The position numbers and the translations under genes were made by a program. This document shows, piece by piece, positions 51,771-60,032 of a stretch of DNA of 64,000 nucleotides. Within the stretch, counting starts at the first letter, position 1; the number at the start of each line of letters is the position of its first letter. The stretch spans positions 1-64,000 of the forward strand of contig JANNOO010000041.1 of NCBI GenBank assembly GCA_031399165.1, given 5' to 3'. The notes below the pieces were generated by a model, which was not told the DNA's origin, did not search any database, and saw nothing but the letters and a program-made list of their open reading frames with translations. This DNA comes from JAKFWI01 sp031399165. GTDB lineage: Bacteria > Pseudomonadota > Alphaproteobacteria > Caulobacterales > Aquidulcibacteraceae.

Positions 51771-52712
51771 TCATGAAATCGGGCCGCCAAAACGGCGCGC
51801 CAGCGACGCTTTCATCCTGCGCCAGACTTTGCCCGCTTTGTAGCTTACGCGGCGGGGATCGTTGAAACGGCCATCGCGGATCTTGCGCCAGGCTTCAAAC
51901 AGCAGGCCGCCCTTAAGGAGCCAATGCTTATGCCTGGCGATGCGTGGCATTTGCTTGACGCTAAGCCACGGAAACGTCACCGGCCCCTCGCGGCGGCGCG
52001 GCGGGCCGTCGAACGCGAGCACATAGGCCAGGCGCTCTTTGCTGGAATGGTTTGGCCCGGCGCCGTGCATCGTGCGGGAATGATGCACCACACAATCTCC
52101 GGCCGATAGCGGGACATAAGTCGGCGCCGGCGCGTCTTCCGGCATATCCAACTCGAGCCCAGAGACGGTTACGTCGTTATTGGGAGAGTGATGAGGCAAT
52201 AGCGGCCCAAGATGCGACCGCGCAATGTAGCGCATGCAGGAATTGCTCTCATCCACATCGTGCAGCGGCATCCAGATGCTGATCTGCGCGCATTCGGCGT
52301 CTGCGTCGGCGGTAAACGCGTCGTCCTGGTGCCAATGCGTGCCGGCGCCGATGCCCGGCGGCTTGTATATCATATGCTCGAACGCCAGCCGGGCGTCCGG
52401 CCCGAGGATCGCCCGGGCGATCGCAAAGCAGTTCGCACGGTGCTCGGTGCGGCGCAACGCGGCCGAGAAATTGGAAGGGTTCAACATCTGGGGGGATACC
52501 GACGGCTCCCCGCCGGGCGCGACAAGGTCTGTCAGCGCGCCTTGCTTGAAGCCGGCCTTCCGGCTTAGCAATCCAAGCAATTCAGACCGGATCAGGGCAA
52601 CCTCTTCCGGCGATGCGATGCACTTCCGAGTAAAGAAGCCGTTACGGATAAAGTCCTCGCGCTCAGCGTCGCCCACCAGCTCTTCAACGCGGAGGTCGTC
52701 GTGCAAACTCAT
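51771..52712 (-). CDS. Phytanoyl-CoA dioxygenase (PhyH)-family oxygenase
   Basis: A 313-residue Fe(II)/2-oxoglutarate-type dioxygenase. The metal triad is visible as His-x-Asp in THWHQDDAFTADA and the distal His in HSRTMHGAGPN, followed by the oxoglutarate-binding Arg region SKERLAYVLAFDG. Family members hydroxylate diverse small molecules including sugars and lipids. Its place between the flippase and the GH16/CDP-sugar genes suggests modification of a polysaccharide precursor, which is inference. The ATG at 52712 is preferred to the TTG at 52727. Confidence 0.88.
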   Translation of the reverse strand: MSLHDDLRVEELVGDAEREDFIRNGFFTRKCIASPEEVALIRSELLGLLSRKAGFKQGALTDLVAPGGEPSVSPQMLNPSNFSAALRRTEHRANCFAIARAILGPDARLAFEHMIYKPPGIGAGTHWHQDDAFTADADAECAQISIWMPLHDVDESNSCMRYIARSHLGPLLPHHSPNNDVTVSGLELDMPEDAPAPTYVPLSAGDCVVHHSRTMHGAGPNHSSKERLAYVLAFDGPPRRREGPVTFPWLSVKQMPRIARHKHWLLKGGLLFEAWRKIRDGRFNDPRRVSYKAGKVWRRMKASLARRFGGPIS

Positions 52713-52766
52713 GCCGCATGCCCCCAATAGTTGCGCGGAAAACGCCGGCTTGGCATCTCAAGTGAT

Positions 52767-53693
52767 CTAGTCAAGATACTCTTCCCGTTGCCAAGCGCGC
52801 ACCCAATCAACTTCCAGGTGAGCCGGGAAAACGGTTTTCGCGTCTGGCGCGCCTGGCCACTTCCCTCCGACCGCGAGATTCACGATTAAGAACATTGGCT
52901 TGTCCAGATCAGCCGGCGTCGGATGACGCCATATCTCGGCATTGTCGAAATAGAACACCACCTCCTTCGGCCCCCAATCGACGGAATAAGTGTGGAATGC
53001 GCTCGTATCAGGCACCGTCGTAGACTTGCCCTCGCCCAGATTTTTGCCAGTCACCGCCGTATGAACCGCCGTGAAGACGATTTTGGGCTCCTGCCCGATA
53101 ATCTCGAAAATGTCGATTTCCGGCGGCCAGCCGCCCTCCTGGTTGAGCATCCAGAACGCCGGCCACAAGCCTTTGCCGGCCGGCGCGCGGGCGCGGATTT
53201 CGAACACGCCGTAGCGCTGCGCAAACGAACCCCAGGTGGTAATCATGCCCGACGTGTAGCGCCGCCCGAACGAGCGCGAGCGAACCGCGCGGGACGCCGG
53301 ATTGGCCGATATGCGCAGCACACCGCCGTCCAAAATTTCAAAGGGATGCAAGCCGAACGGCTTTCCGTCGCCAGGAAAAGTGCGGTCGAGATAGATTTGC
53401 ATTTCCTTGTTGCCCGGCAAGGTCCGGTTATGCAGGTCGTACGGATCGGAATCGTTCATGTAGGACGTCCGCCACGTCCCGCTATTGGGACCGGCGTTGT
53501 AAAATTTTTCGTCCCAGGAAAACGCCTCGAATTCGTCTGCGAAGGTTTGCTTCAAACCTGCGCGGTTCAATTTGGGAGCGCCAACCGACAGCACGCCTTC
53601 GGTCAGCACCTCAGGCGCCGGACTGTCATAGCTGCACGCGCTGAGCAAAACACATGCACATGCTAGCGCCCACAAGGGCGCGGTCATGGGCAT
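52767..53693 (-). CDS. Secreted GH16-family glycoside hydrolase lipoprotein
   Basis: A 308-residue beta-jelly-roll hydrolase. The N-terminus is a lipoprotein signal ending in the lipobox LLSAC. The GH16 catalytic motif is EIDIFEIIG (nucleophile Glu, central Asp, acid/base Glu), and FEIRARAPAGKGLWPAFWML with AFHTYSVDWGPKEVVFYFD are family landmarks. Such enzymes cleave beta-1,3/1,4 glucans or galactans, and within polysaccharide loci they often trim the polymer. The ATG at 53693 sits at the signal peptide; the open frame extends to 53768, overlapping rfbF. Confidence 0.88.
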   Translation of the reverse strand: MPMTAPLWALACACVLLSACSYDSPAPEVLTEGVLSVGAPKLNRAGLKQTFADEFEAFSWDEKFYNAGPNSGTWRTSYMNDSDPYDLHNRTLPGNKEMQIYLDRTFPGDGKPFGLHPFEILDGGVLRISANPASRAVRSRSFGRRYTSGMITTWGSFAQRYGVFEIRARAPAGKGLWPAFWMLNQEGGWPPEIDIFEIIGQEPKIVFTAVHTAVTGKNLGEGKSTTVPDTSAFHTYSVDWGPKEVVFYFDNAEIWRHPTPADLDKPMFLIVNLAVGGKWPGAPDAKTVFPAHLEVDWVRAWQREEYLD

Positions 53694-53725
53694 CGTCAGT
53701 CCCCGCCCACCCGCTACACCAAGCA

Positions 53726-54502
53726 TCAGCCGCGCCATACTTTCCAGGGCGCTGTGCCCGCCGCCCACATCCTTTCGAGCACAGTGCGGTCATGGACGTT
53801 GTCCATCGCCGCCCAAAAACCATCGTGACGATAGGCGGCAAGCTCGCGCATCTGCACCAGGCGATCCATCGGCTCGGCTTCCCAAACCGTAGCATCCCCG
53901 TCGACCAAGTCGAACACACCGGGCTCGCAAATAAAGAAGCCGGCATTGATCAGGCCGGTGTCGCGCTTGTCCTTTTCGCGGAACGTTTTCACAACGCCCG
54001 CTTCGTCCAGGCCAAGGATGCCGAAGCGGCCCGGCGGCTCGACCGCCGTGACCGTCGCCATCTTGCCGCCCGCCTTATGGAAAGCGATCAGATCGGTCAG
54101 ATTCACGTCGCTGACGCCGTCGCCGTACGTCAGCAGGAACGGTTCATTGCCGATCGCCGCCTGGCCGCGCTTCAAGCGGCCGCCGGTCATCGTCTCAAGC
54201 CCGGTGTCGAGCACCGTGATCTTCCACGGCTCAACGCCGTTCGTCAGGAACGTGACGTCGCCGGAACGCAGGTCGACGGTGAAATCGCACAGCGTGTCGC
54301 GATAATTCAGCACCCAGTTCTTGATGAACTCGACCTTGTAGCCGCCGAGCACAACGAATTCGTTGATCCCGTGCGCGGCGCAGATTTTCATGATGTGCCA
54401 CAGGATCGGCCGCTGGCCGACTTCCACCATCGGCTTCGGACGGATTGCGGTTTCCTCAGACAGACGCGTGCCGAAACCGCCGGCGAAGATCACCGCTTTC
54501 AT
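53726..54502 (-). CDS. rfbF: Glucose-1-phosphate cytidylyltransferase
   Basis: A 258-residue nucleotidyltransferase that makes CDP-glucose from glucose 1-phosphate and CTP. It has the signature AVIFAGGFGTRLSEETAIRP with KPMVEVGQRPILWHIMKICA, then LLTYGDGVSDVNL and INAGFFICEPGVFDLVDGDA, all typical of RfbF. Length is normal (about 257). The ATG at 54502 lies one base after the rfbG stop, so both are co-translated. It supplies rfbG. Confidence 0.95.
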   Translation of the reverse strand: MKAVIFAGGFGTRLSEETAIRPKPMVEVGQRPILWHIMKICAAHGINEFVVLGGYKVEFIKNWVLNYRDTLCDFTVDLRSGDVTFLTNGVEPWKITVLDTGLETMTGGRLKRGQAAIGNEPFLLTYGDGVSDVNLTDLIAFHKAGGKMATVTAVEPPGRFGILGLDEAGVVKTFREKDKRDTGLINAGFFICEPGVFDLVDGDATVWEAEPMDRLVQMRELAAYRHDGFWAAMDNVHDRTVLERMWAAGTAPWKVWRG

Positions 54503-54503
54503 A

Positions 54504-55568
54504 TCATTGACCCGTAGTGAACAATCGAATTTGGTGTTCGCACAGATCTCGCGCGCGGCGGCCATCGACCTGCGCCTCGCTATACCAGTGCGCCGTCTCG
54601 GCGAGCGCTCTTGGAAGCGCCCACCGCGGCTTCCAGCCAAGCAAGCGCTGTGCCTTGCTGGAATCCAGGTAAAGAAAGCCCGCCTCGTGCGGCGCATCCG
54701 TTGCAGGCGTGACGTCCCACTTCAGTTCGGGCCAGGATTTTTGAAGGCCGTTGAGCACCTCGGCTACGGTGCGATTGTCGCTGGCGTCCGGGCCGAAATT
54801 AAATGCGTCGGCAAGGCGCCGGTCGCCAGCCAATAGACGTTCGGCAAGCAACAAATATCCGTGCAACGATTCCAGCACGTGCTGCCACGGCCGGGTGGAC
54901 GCTGGCGCGCGCACCTGCAGCGCCGTCCCGTCTTTCACTGATCGCGCCGCATCTGGAATAAGCCTGTCGGCGCTCCAGTCGCCCCCGCCGATCACGTTTC
55001 CGGCGCGCGCAGAGGCCAGAAGGACGCCCGCGCCGAAAAAACTCCGCCGGTAACTCTGCACGACCAGTTCGGCGCCGGCCTTGGACGCGGAATAAGGGTC
55101 AAACCCGCCCAGCGGGTCAGTTTCCCGATATCCCCAAAGCCACTCGCGGTTTTCGTAGCATTTGTCAGTTGTAACGACGACGACCGCCTTGACTGAGGGA
55201 CATGCACGCACAGCTTCCAGTAGATGCACCACCCCCATGACATTGGTGGCCCAGGTTTCAGTGGGCTGGCGGTAGGAATGGCGCACCAAGGGTTGGGCGG
55301 CGAGGTGAAACACAACGGTCGGCGCTGCAGCCTTTACCGCCGCGATCAAGGCATCTTCGTCGCGCACGTCGGCTTCGACATGCGACGCGAGCACGCCTTC
55401 AATTTCGGCTTCCGAAAACAGCGCCCCTGGATCGGGCGCCAGCGCGAACCCATGCACTTTTGCGCCAAGACTGGCCAGCCAAAGCGACAGCCACGAGCCT
55501 TTGAATCCGGTATGCCCGGTAACCAACACGGATTGGCCCGCAAAGGGGGCGCCCAGTTCAAGGTGCAT
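54504..55568 (-). CDS. rfbG: CDP-glucose 4,6-dehydratase
   Basis: A 354-residue extended SDR enzyme that converts CDP-glucose to CDP-4-keto-6-deoxyglucose. It starts with the NAD motif VLVTGHTGFKGSWLSLWLAS, characteristic of RfbG, and has VVVVTTDKCYENREWLWGYR, the active-site Tyr-x-x-x-Lys in YSASKAGAEL, and GGGDWSADRLIPD. Following genes for later steps (RfbH dehydrase, RfbE epimerase or abequose/paratose synthase) are not in the window. The DegT enzyme at 46305 could instead use its product. Confidence 0.94.
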   Translation of the reverse strand: MHLELGAPFAGQSVLVTGHTGFKGSWLSLWLASLGAKVHGFALAPDPGALFSEAEIEGVLASHVEADVRDEDALIAAVKAAAPTVVFHLAAQPLVRHSYRQPTETWATNVMGVVHLLEAVRACPSVKAVVVVTTDKCYENREWLWGYRETDPLGGFDPYSASKAGAELVVQSYRRSFFGAGVLLASARAGNVIGGGDWSADRLIPDAARSVKDGTALQVRAPASTRPWQHVLESLHGYLLLAERLLAGDRRLADAFNFGPDASDNRTVAEVLNGLQKSWPELKWDVTPATDAPHEAGFLYLDSSKAQRLLGWKPRWALPRALAETAHWYSEAQVDGRRARDLCEHQIRLFTTGQ

Positions 55569-55647
55569 TGTTCTCGCCTTTGGCGAACCGGGCTCGCAAT
55601 TCCCATGCCGTTTACAATGGCCGCTGGCGTCCTGCGCCCGGGCCGTC

Positions 55648-56007
55648 TCAGGCCGCTATGACGCGCTCCACCTCGGCAACGAGGTCCTTAAGGTGGAAAG
55701 GCTTTGACAGCACCTTGGCTTCCCGCGGCGCCGGGGTTGAAGCGGCCAGGGCCACGGCGGCAAACCCAGTAATAAAGACGATCTTCATCGCCGGATCGAC
55801 TTCGGCGGCGCGCCGCGCCAGCTCGATCCCGTCAAGGCCGGGCATGACGATGTCAGTCAGCAGCAGATCGTAGGAGCCGCGCTCGATCGCTTCCCAGGCG
55901 GAATCGCCGTCCGGACACGCCTCCACCTCGTGCCCTGCGCGCCCAAGACTGGCCTTCAGGAACACGCGGAGCGAGTCATCGTCCTCCGCCAACAAGATAC
56001 GCGCCAT
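55648..56007 (-). CDS. cpdR: CpdR-type single-domain response regulator
   Basis: A 119-residue receiver with no output domain. The sequence ARILLAEDDDSLRVFLKASL, phospho-acceptor Asp52 in LLLTDIVMPGLDGIELARRA, and FITGFAAVAL with AKVLSKPFHLKDLV are nearly diagnostic of CpdR, which when unphosphorylated helps ClpXP degrade cell-cycle proteins in alphaproteobacteria. The ATG at 56007 gives the normal length; the open frame to 56289 runs antisense to the neighbouring gene. It is divergent from an N-formylglutamate amidohydrolase gene, as is common in the class. Confidence 0.93.
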   Translation of the reverse strand: MARILLAEDDDSLRVFLKASLGRAGHEVEACPDGDSAWEAIERGSYDLLLTDIVMPGLDGIELARRAAEVDPAMKIVFITGFAAVALAASTPAPREAKVLSKPFHLKDLVAEVERVIAA

Positions 56008-56153
56008 AAACCTGGCTCTCCCGCCCAAACCCCAACCTGCATCCTGCATCAAGGAAGGTAAAGGCCGCCTTTCTCGCCAGACTGCTTTTGCCACAAACTG
56101 TTTTGAAAGCGGCGCGATATTGACGCAGCGCCGCCGGCCCGGGAACATAGGCC

Positions 56154-57068
56154 ATGCGCAAGGCGAATTTCCTGGCGGGCGCGAAACAGATCGGCCCCGC
56201 CCAAGGCGATGTATTTGCCGATGCACCGGCCGACGCGCCTTTTGTCCTGATCGAGCCACTGCGCCGCGCCGCGCCGCTGATTTTCGCATCTCCCCACAGT
56301 GGCCGGCGCTATCCCGCCGAGATGCTGAGCGCCGCGCAGGTAAGTTTGGACTCTCTTCGCCGCGGCGAAGATGCGTTTGTCGATGAATTGTTCGCGCCGG
56401 CGGCCAAGCATGGGGCGCTGGTTCTGGCCGCCGCGGTCGCGCGCTCGTTCATAGATCTTAACCGCGATCCTTACGAACTCGACCCGGACATGTTCGAGGG
56501 CGCGCTGCCCGCCCATGCCGTTACTGAATCGTCGCGCGTCCAGGCGGGCCTTGGGGCGATTGCAAAAATCGCCGGCGATGGGCGCGCGATCTACCGCCGC
56601 AAGCTCACGCTGGATGAAGCCGAGCGGCGAATCCGCGACGTTTACCTTCCTTACCACGAAATCTTAACGGCGCTGATCGGGGAAACGCGCACCGCGTTCG
56701 GCTGCGCCGTGTTGATCGACTGCCATTCCATGCCTTCTTGCGCGCGCGGCCCGCATGCGCCCGACATCGTTCTGGGCGACCGCTTTGGCGCATCGTGCCA
56801 TGCATCGGTCATCGCGCTCGCGGAGGCCACCCTGCGGAAGATGGGCTATCAGGTCGCGCGGAACGCCCCGTTCGCCGGCGGCCACGTCACGCAAACATAC
56901 GGGCGGCCGGCCGCCCACGTTCATGCGTTGCAAATCGAGCTGAATCGCGGCCTTTACTTGGATGAACGGACGCTGGAGCGTGGACCGGGCTTTGCCCGCG
57001 TCCGGGCCGACATGGGACGTCTGGCTGAGGTGCTGGCGGCCGCGGAGCTGAACCGCAGCCTCGCCTAG
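56154..57068 (+). CDS. N-formylglutamate amidohydrolase
   Basis: A 304-residue zinc amidohydrolase that releases formate from N-formylglutamate at the end of the alternative histidine-degradation route. Motifs seen are LIFASPHSGRRYPAEML, DAFVDELF, VARSFIDLNRDPYELDP, VLIDCHSMPS and the closing GGHVTQTYGRP with LQIELNRGLYLDE. Length fits the family. No other hut genes lie in the window; conserved pairing with cpdR explains its place. Confidence 0.92.
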   Translation: MRKANFLAGAKQIGPAQGDVFADAPADAPFVLIEPLRRAAPLIFASPHSGRRYPAEMLSAAQVSLDSLRRGEDAFVDELFAPAAKHGALVLAAAVARSFIDLNRDPYELDPDMFEGALPAHAVTESSRVQAGLGAIAKIAGDGRAIYRRKLTLDEAERRIRDVYLPYHEILTALIGETRTAFGCAVLIDCHSMPSCARGPHAPDIVLGDRFGASCHASVIALAEATLRKMGYQVARNAPFAGGHVTQTYGRPAAHVHALQIELNRGLYLDERTLERGPGFARVRADMGRLAEVLAAAELNRSLA

Positions 57069-57076
57069 ACCGAAAC

Positions 57077-57104
57077 AAAAAAGCCGCGCCCCGAAGGGCG
57101 CGGC
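57077..57104 (-). terminator. Intrinsic terminator pointing left
   Basis: On the minus strand GCCGCGCCC, the stable loop TTCG, and GGGCGCGGC are followed by TTTTTT. There is no minus-strand protein gene upstream of it for more than two kilobases, which is why a small RNA is proposed. In the plus direction it lies nine bases after the amidohydrolase stop but lacks a U-run. Confidence 0.8.
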
Positions 57105-57161
57105 GAGGTGATAGGGAGGAAACGCCCGAGAAGGGCGACGTCATCAGGAGACGACGTAACG
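57077..57161 (-). ncRNA. Candidate small RNA with anti-Shine-Dalgarno loops
   Basis: On the minus strand a -35 like TTGCGT (57190-57195) and a -10 like TACATT (57168-57173), 16 bases apart, precede three hairpins: ACGTC-10-GACGT (57138-57157) with TCTCCT in its loop, CGCCC-TTCTC-GGGCG (57123-57137), and a terminator. TTTCCTCCC lies single-stranded between the last two. Such C/U-rich, SD-complementary loops are typical of alphaproteobacterial small RNAs. No reading frame is evident. The remaining bases up to 57490 are AT-richer and hold nothing else I can assign apart from the typA leader. Confidence 0.55.
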
Positions 57162-57490
57162 AGGATTAATGTACGCTGCACTGCGAAATACGCAACCTCA
57201 AAAAAACCACTGACTCCTGCGGCATCTTTTCCAAAACCGCCTTTTATTATTAAACTACAAACACTTAGTTACAGCCCTGTCATTTTGCAATGCACACATG
57301 AGTGCGGTATCTGCATTGCTGCACCGCAACATGATCGCGACTTGGGCAAAAGATATCTTAAGTTATACAAAGCATTAGCCCGCGTGTGGGCGCGAAAGCC
57401 CATTGTGACGGCAAAACCGTTCTTATTGGCAGGTAGCGGATCAACGGCTGCTTCGGTACAAGCCGCCCTCCTCTCTCCCGCTGGAAACCC

Positions 57491-59317
57491 ATGCCGCTTC
57501 GCAACATCGCCATCATCGCGCACGTCGACCATGGCAAAACCACCCTCGTTGACCAGATGCTCGCTCAAGGCGGCGCCTATCGTGAAAACGAGGCGCGGGC
57601 CGAACGCGCCATGGATTCAAATCCGCAGGAGCGCGAGCGCGGCATCACGATCTTGGCCAAATGCACCTCGGTCACGTGGGGCACGACGCGGGTCAATGTC
57701 GTTGATACGCCCGGCCATGCCGATTTCGGCGGTGAAGTGGAACGCATTCTTTCGATGGTCGATGGCTGCGTGCTGCTGGTGGACGCGGAAGAAGGTCCGA
57801 TGCCGCAGACGAAATTCGTCCTCGGCAAGGCCTTGCGCCAGGGCCTCAAACCAATCGTAGTGCTAAACAAGGCCGATCGCCCGAACGCTGAGCCTGACAA
57901 GGCGCTCGATGAAGTGTTCGACCTGTTCGACAAACTTGGCGCCACGCCGGACCAATTGGATTTCCCCGCGCTCTACGCATCCGGCAAGCAAGGCTGGGCG
58001 GTGCGCGATCTTGACGATCCGCGCGAAACGCTCGCGCCGCTATTTGAAACGATCCTCACACATGTCCGGCCGCCGAAAGCATCCAAGCACGTCGATGAGC
58101 CGTTCACGATGGTCGTGACGCTGCTTGATCACGATCCCTTTCTGGGACGCATTCTTGTCGGCCGCGTCGAAACCGGAAAGGTCGCGGCGGGCGACACCGT
58201 CAAGGCGCTCTCGCGCGCAGGCGGTGAAATGGAACGCGCGCGGCTTTCTAAAGTGCTCGCGTTCCGCGGCTTGAAACGCACGCCCGTCGATAGCGCGCAG
58301 GCCGGCGACATCATCGCACTCGCCGGTTTCGGCGAAGCCACTGTGGCCGACACCATCGCCGCGATCGAAGTGACTGAGCCAATTCATTCGACGCCGATCG
58401 ATCCGCCGACGCTGGCGATCACCGTTTCGATCAACGATTCTCCGCTAGCGGGGCGCGATGGCGACAAAGTGCAATCGCGCGTTATTCGCGACCGTCTGCT
58501 TTCGCAAGCCGAGAAGGACGTCGCCATCCGCGTGCGCGAAACAGAAGACAGAGACGCTTTCGAAGTCGCCGGGCGCGGCGAGTTGCAATTGGGCGTGCTG
58601 CTGGAAACGATGCGGCGCGAAGGCTTTGAAGTTTCCGTGTCCCGTCCGCAGGCGCTGCAACAGATTGATCCGGAAACCGGCGAAAAACTTGAACCGATCG
58701 AAGAAGTCACCATTGATGTCGATGACGAATTCGCCGGCGTGGTGATCGAAAAGGTCTCGCTGCGCAAAGGCGAGATGCAGGAAATGAAACCATCCGGCGG
58801 CGGCAAGACGCGCATCGTGTTCTATGCGCCTGCGCGCGGCCTGGTCGGCTATCACGGCGAGTTTCTCACCGACACGCGCGGCTCGGGCGTGATGAACCGC
58901 GTGTTTCACGAATGGGCGCCCTATCGCGGCGACGTGCCCGGCCGGCGCAGCGGCGCGCTGATCTCCAACGATGGCGGCGAAGCGGCCGCCTACGCGCTGT
59001 GGAATCTTGAAGAACGCGGCGTGATGTTCATCGATCCGGGCGAGCAGGTGTATGAGGGCATGATCATCGGTGAAAATTCCCGCAGCGATGATCTCGAAGT
59101 CAATCCTATGAAGGGCAAGAAGCTCACCAACGTCCGCGCCTCCGGCAAGGACGAAGCCGTGCGCCTGACGCCGCCACGCAAGCTGACGCTGGAACAGGCG
59201 ATCGCCTGGATTCAGGACGACGAGCTGGTCGAGATCACGCCGAAATCGATCCGCGTGCGCAAACGCCACCTCGATCCGAACCTGCGCAAGCGCGCCGCGC
59301 GCGAACTCGCGTCATAG
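57491..59317 (+). CDS. typA: Ribosome-associated GTPase TypA/BipA
   Basis: A 608-residue translational GTPase involved in ribosome assembly and stress growth. G motifs are AHVDHGKTTL (P-loop), RGITI (switch region), DTPGHADFGGEVERI and NKADRPNAEPD. Domains II, III and V follow, then the BipA-specific C-terminus (GLVGYHGEFLTDTRGSGVMN; ENSRSDDLEVNPMKGKKLTN; IQDDELVEITPKSIRVRKR). Length is standard. It is monocistronic, with a 420-base upstream region that contains the candidate small RNA on the other strand. Confidence 0.96.
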   Translation: MPLRNIAIIAHVDHGKTTLVDQMLAQGGAYRENEARAERAMDSNPQERERGITILAKCTSVTWGTTRVNVVDTPGHADFGGEVERILSMVDGCVLLVDAEEGPMPQTKFVLGKALRQGLKPIVVLNKADRPNAEPDKALDEVFDLFDKLGATPDQLDFPALYASGKQGWAVRDLDDPRETLAPLFETILTHVRPPKASKHVDEPFTMVVTLLDHDPFLGRILVGRVETGKVAAGDTVKALSRAGGEMERARLSKVLAFRGLKRTPVDSAQAGDIIALAGFGEATVADTIAAIEVTEPIHSTPIDPPTLAITVSINDSPLAGRDGDKVQSRVIRDRLLSQAEKDVAIRVRETEDRDAFEVAGRGELQLGVLLETMRREGFEVSVSRPQALQQIDPETGEKLEPIEEVTIDVDDEFAGVVIEKVSLRKGEMQEMKPSGGGKTRIVFYAPARGLVGYHGEFLTDTRGSGVMNRVFHEWAPYRGDVPGRRSGALISNDGGEAAAYALWNLEERGVMFIDPGEQVYEGMIIGENSRSDDLEVNPMKGKKLTNVRASGKDEAVRLTPPRKLTLEQAIAWIQDDELVEITPKSIRVRKRHLDPNLRKRAARELAS

Positions 59318-59388
59318 GTGAAATTAAATCGGCGCAACCAAGCGTCACAAGGCTTTGTTGCGAGCTGCTCGCATACTATCTTGGTAAA

Positions 59389-59491
59389 TGTGCGACGGGC
59401 CTCTGTCGCCGGCGTCCAGTTATCCTGGCCGCTTCTCCCCCCTTGAGGCAACTTTTAAGCCGCGCGCCGTAAGGCAGCGCGGCTTTCTTTT
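59389..59491 (+). ncRNA. Candidate small RNA between typA and dps
   Basis: A promoter-like TTGTTG (59355-59360) and TATCTT (59377-59382), 16 bases apart, would start a transcript near 59389. It would form GCGAC-8-GTCGC (59392-59409), a CCAG-loop-CTGG hairpin near 59417-59429, a single-stranded stretch with CTTCTCCCCCCTTGAGG, and the terminator at 59457-59491. No reading frame is apparent. Alternatively this is only the typA 3' untranslated region, since no terminator lies closer to the typA stop. Confidence 0.45.
59457..59491 (+). terminator. Intrinsic terminator downstream of typA
   Basis: A nine-base-pair stem (AAGCCGCGC / GCGCGGCTT, eleven-base loop) is followed by TCTTTT. It lies 140 bases beyond the typA stop and just before the convergent dps stop. 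Confidence 0.85.
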
Positions 59492-59496
59492 GGGCG

Positions 59497-59964
59497 CTAG
59501 TCCTCAGCCGTCGCGCGCAGCATCCAGGCGGTCTTCTCCGAATAGGCCGCACGCGCATTCATAAGGTCCACCGTAACCTGATCGTCGGCCTCATCAGCCT
59601 TCTCACGGGCGGTGTGGCAGGATTTCGCCAGCGCTTCGTGGCCCTTCAGCAGGTTAAGCACCATCTGCTTGTCCGAAGCATCGCCATTGTCAGCCACGAT
59701 CGCGGCTTTCTTGCTCATGCTCGCCAGCCCCGGCGCGAGCGCGCCCAGCGCCCGGATGCGCTCGGCGAGTTCATCGGTCGCGGTCCACAGCGCGTTGTAT
59801 TGCTCCTCGAACATCAGATGCAGGTCGCGAAAGCGCGGGCCCGTGACGTTCCAATGGTAGGAATGGGTTTTCTGATAGAGCGCGTAATTGTCAGCCAGCA
59901 CCTGCGCCAGCGCGTCGGCCACATCGGCGCGCGCCTTCTTCTCAAGACCGATATCGGGCTCCAT
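59497..59964 (-). CDS. dps: Dps-family DNA-protecting ferritin
   Basis: A 155-residue four-helix protein that forms dodecamers, oxidises and stores iron and shields DNA during starvation or oxidative stress. The ferroxidase residues lie in the conserved stretch KTHSYHWNVTGPRFRDLHLM and FEEQYNALWTATDELAERIR. The C-terminus contains a normal last helix. The ATG follows AGGAG by six bases. It converges on typA with the terminator and candidate small RNA between them. Confidence 0.94.
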   Translation of the reverse strand: MEPDIGLEKKARADVADALAQVLADNYALYQKTHSYHWNVTGPRFRDLHLMFEEQYNALWTATDELAERIRALGALAPGLASMSKKAAIVADNGDASDKQMVLNLLKGHEALAKSCHTAREKADEADDQVTVDLMNARAAYSEKTAWMLRATAED

Positions 59965-60032
59965 GGAACGCTCCTGGCTAATTTAGAAAGACTGTAAAAT
60001 AGCACCCTCGTGCGGAAAAGTTCCCTGCTCCG

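Noticed and set aside
57108..57860. 250-codon plus-strand frame overlapping the start of typA
   Set aside because: Its second half is the wrong frame of typA and the first half crosses non-coding sequence; there is no sensible protein.
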